A DNA stretch of 64,000 nt, from assembly GCF_030499575.1 (NCBI RefSeq), contig NZ_JASTLC010000001.1, positions 620,001-684,000 on the forward strand, written 5' to 3'. The stretch is from Streptomyces sp. DG2A-72. Lineage in GTDB: Bacteria > Actinomycetota > Actinomycetes > Streptomycetales > Streptomycetaceae. The notes beneath the pieces are model-generated. The model did no database searches and had not been told where the DNA came from. It worked only from the letters and a program-made list of their open reading frames with translations. The number at the start of each line of letters is the position of its first letter. Positions within the stretch are counted from its first letter, which is position 1. Below are positions 59,028 to 64,000 of the stretch, piece by piece. A program made the translations under genes and the position numbers.

Positions 59028-60569
59028 TCACACCGGCCGCGTACGTCCCTCCCAGTACGGATCCCGCAACCTCCGCTTGTACAGCTTCCCGTTGGGATCC
59101 CGCGGCATCTCCGCGACGAAGTCGACGCTCTTGGGCCGCTTGTAGCCCGCGAGGTGCTCGGCGCAGTGATCGAGGATCGCGGCGGCGAGATCGGGACCGG
59201 GTTCATGGCCGGGGGCCGGTTCGACGACGGCCTTGACCTCCTCGCCCCAGTCGTCTTGCGGGATGCCGAAGGCGGCGGCGTCGGCGACGGCGGGGTGGGC
59301 GAGCAGCGCGGACTCGATCTCGGCGGGGTAGATGTTGACCCCACCCGAGATGATCATGTCGATCTTGCGGTCGCGGAGGAAGAGATATCCGTCCTCGTCG
59401 AGGAGGCCGAGGTCGCCGACGGTGAAGAAGTCGCCGATGCGGTTCCTGCGGGTCTTGCTCTCGTCCTTGTGGTAGGCGAAGCCGCCCGTGGTCATCTTCA
59501 TGTAGACGGTGCCGAGTTCGCCCGGCGGCAGCCTGGTGCCGTCGTCGTCGAAGATCGCGAGTTCGCTGATGGGCCAGGCCTTGCCGACCGTGCCGGGCTT
59601 CTTGAGCCAGTCCTCGGCCGTCGCGAAGGCGCCGCCCCCCTCGCTGGCGGCGTAGTACTCCTCGACACAGTCCCCCCACCAGTCGATCATGGCCCGTTTG
59701 ACGTGGTCGGGGCAGGGGGCGGCGCCGTGGATGGCGTGCCGCATGGACGACACGTCGTACGACCGCCTTGTGTGGTCCGGCAATGCGAGCAGCCGGTGGA
59801 ACTGTGTCGGGACCATATGGGTGTGTGTGCACCGGTGGGTGTCGATCAGGCGGAGCATCCCCTCGGGCGTCCACTTGTCCATCAGGACGAGACGGTGACC
59901 GATGTGCAGGGACGCGCCCGCGAATTGGAGTACGGCGGTGTGGTAGAGCGGCGAGCAGACGAGGTGCACGTTGTCGTCGAACGGCTGGATGCCGAAGATG
60001 CCGAGGAAGCCGCCGAGGTAGGACTCTTCCGGGAGCTTGCCGGGCAGGGGGCGGCGGATGCCGCGGGGGCGGCCGGTGGTGCCCGACGTGTAGTTCATGA
60101 CCCAGCCGAGGGTGCGGTCAGCAGGTGCGGACTCCGGTTGTCCGTCGAGGAGTTCGGCGTACGGCCGGAAGCTCTCCACCGTCCCGACGGCGTACCGGTG
60201 GGAGGGCGGCAGGCCCGCCTCGTCGGCGGCCTGACGCGCGGGGCCGGCGAACCGTTCGTGGGCGAGGAGCACCTTGGCGCCGGAGTCGGCGACGATCCAG
60301 GCGATCTCGGGGCCGACGAAGTGGTGGTTGATGGGGACGAGGTAGAACCCGGCCTGGGTGGCGGCCAGATACGCGGTGAAGAACTCGGGACCGTTCGGCA
60401 GGACGACCGCGAAGGCGTCGCCGCGTTCCAGTCCGGCCGCGCGCAGGCCGTGCACCAGTTGGTTGGCCGCGGTGTGGAGGCGGCCCGCGGTCCAGGGGTC
60501 GCCGTCCGGCGCGATGAGCACTGTACGGCTGGGGTCTTCGGCGGCCTGGGCCCAGAATCCGGTGGTCAC
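59028..60569 (-). CDS. acyl-CoA synthetase (ANL family)
   Basis: 513-residue AMP-forming ligase. P-loop NYTSGTTGRPRGIRRPLPGK (about 158-177), EEYYAASEGGGAFATAEDWL (A5 region), TVGDLGLLDEDGYLFLRDRK (A7), DMIISGGVNIYPAEIES (A8) and the lysine motif MPRDPNGKLYKRRLRDPYW. Its layout resembles FadD enzymes of steroid or bulky-acid metabolism. GTG 60569 overlaps the nitronate monooxygenase stop as GTGA, so the two are translationally coupled. The upstream operator-like palindrome at 61721 links the pair to the acyl-CoA block at 14-20 kb. Confidence 0.9.
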   Translation of the reverse strand: MTTGFWAQAAEDPSRTVLIAPDGDPWTAGRLHTAANQLVHGLRAAGLERGDAFAVVLPNGPEFFTAYLAATQAGFYLVPINHHFVGPEIAWIVADSGAKVLLAHERFAGPARQAADEAGLPPSHRYAVGTVESFRPYAELLDGQPESAPADRTLGWVMNYTSGTTGRPRGIRRPLPGKLPEESYLGGFLGIFGIQPFDDNVHLVCSPLYHTAVLQFAGASLHIGHRLVLMDKWTPEGMLRLIDTHRCTHTHMVPTQFHRLLALPDHTRRSYDVSSMRHAIHGAAPCPDHVKRAMIDWWGDCVEEYYAASEGGGAFATAEDWLKKPGTVGKAWPISELAIFDDDGTRLPPGELGTVYMKMTTGGFAYHKDESKTRRNRIGDFFTVGDLGLLDEDGYLFLRDRKIDMIISGGVNIYPAEIESALLAHPAVADAAAFGIPQDDWGEEVKAVVEPAPGHEPGPDLAAAILDHCAEHLAGYKRPKSVDFVAEMPRDPNGKLYKRRLRDPYWEGRTRPV

Positions 60570-61678
60570 GACTGTCCGCTCCTTCCGGCGATGCGGTTGA
60601 TGCGGTCGACGGCCCGCTCGAAGCCTCGGGTGAGGTCGTCGAAGACGGCCTGGACGCTGCGTTCGCTGGTCATCCGGCCGACGATCTGCCCGACGGGCGT
60701 GCCCAGCAGCGGTTCGACCTCGTGCTTCTGAATGCGTGAGACGGCGTCCGCGACGAGCAGCCCCTGCAACGGCATGGGCAGGGTGCCGGGCCCGTCCGGG
60801 TCGTCCCAGGCGTCGGTCCAGTCCGTGCGCAACTGGCGCGCGGGCTTCCCGGTCAGGGCACGGGAACGGACGGTGTCACCGGAACCGGCGGCGAGCAGTT
60901 TGCGGGTGAGGGCGGCCGAGTGGAGGTCGGCCTCTGTGGTGGTCAGCCATATGGAGCCCAGCCACACGCCCTGCGCCCCGAGCGCCAGAGCGGCCGCCAC
61001 CTGCTGTCCGCTGCCGATGCCGCCCGCGGCCAGCACCGGCAGCGGGTCGACGGCCTCGACGACCTCGGGTGTGAGGACCATGGAGGCGATCTCGCCGGTG
61101 TGGCCGCCCGCCTCGTAGCCCTGCGCCACGACGATGTCGATGCCCCCCTCCTGGTGCTTCCTGGCATGCCGGGCGCTGCCCGCGAGCGCGGCGACGAGGA
61201 CGTCCCGGTCGTGGGCGCGGGCCACCACGTCGGCGGGCGGGGAACCGAGGGCGTTGGCGAGCAGCTTGATCGGATAGTCGAAGGCGACATCGAGTTGAGC
61301 GCGGGCGACCTGCTCCATCCATCCGGTGATGCGCCAGCCGGACGCCTCGCCCTCGGCCGGCTCCGGCACCCCGTACTTGGCGAGGGTGTCCCGCACGAAC
61401 TGCCGGTGCGTGTCCGGAATCATCGCCTCGACGTCGGCCTCGGTGACACCCTCGACCTTCTTGGCGGGCATGACGACGTCGAGGCCGTACGGCATACCGT
61501 CGACGTGTGCCTCGATCCAGTCGAGGTCGCGTTTGAGGTCGTCGGGGGCCGTGTAGCGGACCGCGCCGAGCACTCCGAAGCCGCCGGCCCGGCTGATGGC
61601 CGCGGCAACGGCGGGGAACGGCGTGAAGCCGAAAATGGCGTGCTCGACTCCCAGTTTCTTGCTCAGCTCCGTCTGCAT
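60566..61678 (-). CDS. nitronate monooxygenase / FMN-dependent NPD-like enzyme
   Basis: 370-residue TIM-barrel flavoprotein of the 2-nitropropane dioxygenase group. FMN-binding signs: ISRAGGFGVLGAVRYT (about 28-43), DIVVAQGYEAGGHTGEIASM (about 188-207), LPVLAAGGIGSGQQVAAAL with GAQGVWLGSIWLTT (phosphate loop). Family members oxidise nitronates, but many actinobacterial ones sit in lipid or steroid catabolic operons with acyl-CoA synthetases and may act as enoyl or dehydrogenase-type enzymes. Coupled to the downstream synthetase. ATG 61678 lies 43 bases from the palindrome TCTGAC-N5-GTCAGA, which is well placed for repression. Confidence 0.88.
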   Translation of the reverse strand: MQTELSKKLGVEHAIFGFTPFPAVAAAISRAGGFGVLGAVRYTAPDDLKRDLDWIEAHVDGMPYGLDVVMPAKKVEGVTEADVEAMIPDTHRQFVRDTLAKYGVPEPAEGEASGWRITGWMEQVARAQLDVAFDYPIKLLANALGSPPADVVARAHDRDVLVAALAGSARHARKHQEGGIDIVVAQGYEAGGHTGEIASMVLTPEVVEAVDPLPVLAAGGIGSGQQVAAALALGAQGVWLGSIWLTTTEADLHSAALTRKLLAAGSGDTVRSRALTGKPARQLRTDWTDAWDDPDGPGTLPMPLQGLLVADAVSRIQKHEVEPLLGTPVGQIVGRMTSERSVQAVFDDLTRGFERAVDRINRIAGRSGQS

Positions 61679-61720
61679 GGGCGCAGGATGCCGCAGTCCT
61701 CCGGACGACGGAAGGCCTTT

Positions 61721-61737
61721 TCTGACGTTCCGTCAGA
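61721..61737. promoter_or_regulatory. operator-like palindrome TCTGAC-N5-GTCAGA, second copy
   Basis: Same arms and 5-base spacer as at 18242-18258; spacer GTTCC. Located 43 bases before the start of the leftward nitronate monooxygenase gene, 110 bases before the rightward hydrolase gene. Confidence 0.7.
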
Positions 61738-61779
61738 TCTTTTCCGGCCGACGCCCGTTGACACCCGACACGCCTGACA

Positions 61780-61821
61780 TGAAAGTTTCACTGCGCAAGG
61801 GCAATCCGGAAAGATACTTTC
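61780..61821. promoter_or_regulatory. two TGAAA/TTTCA palindromes (RpiR/MurR-like)
   Basis: TGAAA-G-TTTCA (61780-61790) and GAAAG-ATA-CTTTC (61809-61821), 29 bases apart start to start, right before the beta-lactamase-fold hydrolase gene. GAAA...TTTC dyads are typical for RpiR/MurR-family regulators of amino-sugar and muramic acid use, and would suit a cell-wall-related hydrolase. Confidence 0.5.
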
Positions 61822-61846
61822 AGATGGCTCAGCGGGAGGTTCGTCG

Positions 61847-63634
61847 ATGACCGAAGAGGCAGTGCCGGGCAGACGGGGCGGACTGACCCGCCGTCAACTG
61901 GCCCGACGGACACTGGCCGTGGGCGGGTCGCTGGCCATCGCCCCGTTTCCCGCCGGACCCGCCGAAGCCGCCGTACCCCATGGCCGCCACCCCACCCTGC
62001 GGCACGGCTCCCCCGAACGCGCCGGTCTGCTCCCCGCCCACCTGCGTCAACTCGTCACCGACGCGGAGACCTTCCTCGGCCCCTCCCCCAAGTACCCCTG
62101 GTACGCGGGCGCCGTGCTGCTCGCCGGGCGTGGCGGCACGGTGGCCCTGCACGAGCCGATCGGCATGGCGGTGCGCTACTCGGCGTACGACGAGAAGACG
62201 GACACCGGCGTCGAGTTCCCTGCCGGGCAGCAGCTCGCCATGGCCGAGGACACCGTCTTCGACCTGGCCTCCGTCTCCAAGCTGTTCACCTCGATCCTCG
62301 CCGTGCAGCAGATCGAACGGGGCGCCCTGGAACTGGAGGCGAAGGTCGCCTCGTACCTCCCGGAGTTCGGCGCCGCGGGCAAGCAGGACATCACGATCCG
62401 CCAACTCCTCACCCACACCTCGGGGTTCCGCTCCTGGATCCCGCTCTACAGCGCACCGACATACGAGGAGAAGCTCCAACTCATCTGGAACGAGGCGCCC
62501 CTCAACCCGCCGGGCAGCACCTACCTCTACTCGGACCTCAACCTGATCTCACTCCAGCTGGTCCTGGAGCACGTCACCGGCCGCACCCTCGACACCCTGC
62601 TCCGCGAGGAGATCACCGCCCCGCTCGGCATGCGCCGCACCCGCTACAACCCGCCCGCCTCCTGGAAGCCGAAGATCGCGGCGACGGAGGACGCGCGCAA
62701 ACCCTGGTCGGGGCTGGAGCGAGGCCTGGTGTGGGGCGAGGTGCACGACGAAAACGCCTTCAGCCTCGGCGGAGTCGCGGGCCACGCCGGGGTGTTCTCG
62801 AACGCGTGGGATCTCGCGGTCCTCGGTCGGACGCTGCTGGGCGGCGGCGCCTACGGCCGGGCCCGCATCCTCGAACCGGAGTCGGTGGAGCTGATGTTCA
62901 CCGACTTCAACACCGCCTTCCCCGGCGACGAGCACGGCCTCGGCTTCGAGCTCTACCAGCACTGGTACATGGGCGCGATGGCCACTCCACGCACCGCGGG
63001 CCACACCGGTTTCACCGGCACCTCGCTGGTCCTGGATCCGACGACCGACTCCTTCCTCGTCGTACTCGGCAACTCCGTGCATCCCGTGCGCAGTTGGCGA
63101 TCCGGCTCCGCACCCCGGGTCGCCGCCGCGAACAACATGGCGCGCGCGGTGCCGATCCGCCCGGTGCGCGGACGTACCGCCTGGTTCTCGGGCATGGCGA
63201 ACAACCCGTCCGCGACACTCGCACTCCCCGCCCTCGACACCACCACAGGCGCCGCACGACTCGGCTGCGTCCTGTGGTGGGACACCGAACCCCGTTCGGA
63301 CGTCCTCGTCCTGGAATCCACGACCGACGGCGGAGCCACCTGGCAGCCCCTCCCCTTCACCACGACGCGCCACGCCGAGGAGCCGCAGGAGCACCCGGCG
63401 GGTTCCGTGACCGGCTGGTCGGGCCGCGTCTGGCACCGCCTCATGGCCGACCTCCCGCCCGCGCGGCAGCTCTCTCTCCGCTGGCGCTACACCACCGACC
63501 GGCGGTACGTCGGCCGGGGGGCGTACGTCGACGGAGTGTGCGTGCGGACAGCCCAGGACGTCCTCTTCGACGACGCCCGCCCGGCGGACTCGGCCCGCAT
63601 CGAGGCGACGGGCTGGACCAGGTCCGCCGACTGA
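61847..63634 (+). CDS. Tat-exported beta-lactamase-fold serine hydrolase
   Basis: 595-residue secreted enzyme. The N-terminus has a twin-arginine-like signal (TRRQLARRTLAVGG) and a cleavage site after AEAA. The class C beta-lactamase/DD-peptidase domain (about 50-400) has SVSK with Ser142 and Lys145, the YSD motif at Tyr228, and GHTGFTGTSLVLDP as the KTG equivalent. The C-terminal 190 residues are a beta-sandwich-like domain (VLVLESTTDGGATWQPLPFT) probably binding carbohydrate or wall. It may hydrolyse esters or D-amino-acid peptides rather than give resistance. ATG 61847 follows GGGAGG. Two GAAA/TTTC palindromes upstream suggest control by an amino-sugar regulator. Confidence 0.9.
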   Translation: MTEEAVPGRRGGLTRRQLARRTLAVGGSLAIAPFPAGPAEAAVPHGRHPTLRHGSPERAGLLPAHLRQLVTDAETFLGPSPKYPWYAGAVLLAGRGGTVALHEPIGMAVRYSAYDEKTDTGVEFPAGQQLAMAEDTVFDLASVSKLFTSILAVQQIERGALELEAKVASYLPEFGAAGKQDITIRQLLTHTSGFRSWIPLYSAPTYEEKLQLIWNEAPLNPPGSTYLYSDLNLISLQLVLEHVTGRTLDTLLREEITAPLGMRRTRYNPPASWKPKIAATEDARKPWSGLERGLVWGEVHDENAFSLGGVAGHAGVFSNAWDLAVLGRTLLGGGAYGRARILEPESVELMFTDFNTAFPGDEHGLGFELYQHWYMGAMATPRTAGHTGFTGTSLVLDPTTDSFLVVLGNSVHPVRSWRSGSAPRVAAANNMARAVPIRPVRGRTAWFSGMANNPSATLALPALDTTTGAARLGCVLWWDTEPRSDVLVLESTTDGGATWQPLPFTTTRHAEEPQEHPAGSVTGWSGRVWHRLMADLPPARQLSLRWRYTTDRRYVGRGAYVDGVCVRTAQDVLFDDARPADSARIEATGWTRSAD

Positions 63635-63641
63635 CGCCGGC

Positions 63642-64000
63642 TCAGCCCGGCACGTCCAGGCGCTGCGTCCCCACGACCGACAGCAGCCGCAGCGCCTCCT
63701 CGGACGGCGAGCCGGGCGTGGCGGTGTAGATGACGACCCGCTGGTCCAGGTCGGTGATGTCCAGGACATCGCAGTTGACGGTGACGGGGCCGACCAGCGG
63801 GTGGTCGAAGGTCTTGACCAGGGTGGGCCGGGCGATCACACAGTGCTCGGCCCAGAGCCGGGCGAACTCCTCGCTTCCGTCGAGGAGTTCCTCGACCAGC
63901 CCGGTCACTTCGGGGTCGTCCGGGTAGCGGGCCGCGGCGGCGCGCAGATCGTTGGCCGCGGACGCGGCGAACTCGTCCGCGTCCGAAATGCCGTACAACG
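63642..64000 (-). CDS. MmyB-type XRE regulator, C-terminal part (runs off the window)
   Basis: Last 118 or more residues of a transcription regulator whose start lies beyond the window. The visible part matches the MmyB-like ligand-binding domain: FAASAANDLRAAAARYPDDP, ELLDGSEEFARLWAEHCV, KTFDHPLVGPVTVNCDVLDI and VIYTATPGSPSEEALRLLSV. The N-terminal HTH is expected outside. Such regulators in Streptomyces bind small ligands and often control an adjacent dehydrogenase gene. Convergent with the serine hydrolase gene, with seven bases between the stops. Confidence 0.88.
   Translation of the reverse strand, partial: LYGISDADEFAASAANDLRAAAARYPDDPEVTGLVEELLDGSEEFARLWAEHCVIARPTLVKTFDHPLVGPVTVNCDVLDITDLDQRVVIYTATPGSPSEEALRLLSVVGTQRLDVPG

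Noticed and set aside
1..64000. CRISPR arrays, rRNA and tRNA genes
   Set aside because: No regularly spaced repeats or tRNA-like cloverleaf ends were noticed. This is by eye only; a tRNAscan-SE run would settle it.

Overview
The window is high-GC actinobacterial DNA, almost certainly Streptomyces. GTG and TTG starts behind GGAGG-type ribosome sites are common, rare TTA codons are concentrated in a few genes, and there are an SsgA-like sporulation protein, an NsdA-like TPR regulator, a DUF397 protein, a CGNR zinc finger and many acyl-CoA enzymes. No rRNA, tRNA or CRISPR array was seen.

Left arm (1-24.3 kb) is ordinary, intact chromosome: a secreted TAP-like peptidase, a baeRF3-like protein, a Gfo/Idh/MocA dehydrogenase, an SsgA-like protein, a PAS-SpoIIE phosphatase, an NsdA-like regulator, an APH-fold kinase, a secreted amidase, a CGNR regulator, a universal stress protein and DUF397. 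A lipid-catabolic block follows (14.1-19.9 kb): two thiolase-fold proteins and a tandem-DUF35 protein joined by 4-base overlaps, a crotonase, and a divergent acyl-CoA synthetase. Its divergent promoter carries the operator-like palindrome TCTGAC-N5-GTCAGA. The same palindrome lies 43 kb away (61.7 kb) before a nitronate monooxygenase/acyl-CoA synthetase pair, so the two loci probably share a regulator. A membrane sulfatase, an alpha/beta hydrolase and another acyl-CoA synthetase end this arm.

Accessory region (24.4-59 kb) is a genomic island full of insertion sequences and gene debris. An IS at 24.4 kb sits between two unrelated truncated genes, a lipoprotein signal peptide and a DNA ligase. 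Next come a terpene synthase with its prenyl diphosphate synthase (26.3-28.5 kb), broken PIN, argS and zinc-finger genes, a two-component system divergent from an MMPL transporter, an IS5-type element with a -1 frameshifted transposase, and an IS110 element nested in another transposase. Two small enzymes, a secreted peptidoglycan-binding protein and a coupled pair of HTH-membrane-extracytoplasmic proteins follow.

The most interesting locus is 45.6-54.0 kb, a compact dissected nonribosomal peptide system: stand-alone adenylation domain (pocket residues DFTKIGEVGK, close to asparagine codes), carrier-methyltransferase didomain, stand-alone condensation domain, MFS exporter, carrier-adenylation didomain (DAIVIGAVIK) and a PaaK-like adenylate-forming enzyme. 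The genes overlap or nearly abut on one strand, there is no thioesterase, two carry TTA codons, and a perfect palindrome ACTAC-GGGG-GTAGT lies 164 bases upstream. It may make a small, exported, methylated dipeptide-like product.

The island's right edge (54.4-59 kb) holds fragments of a TPR regulator, a helicase-like protein, IS701- and IS5-type transposases, an ABC-three-component middle component and a penicillin acylase, with one intact methyltransferase. Beyond 59 kb the chromosome is intact again: acyl-CoA synthetase, nitronate monooxygenase, a Tat-exported beta-lactamase-fold hydrolase with RpiR-like palindromes, and the end of a MmyB-type regulator.
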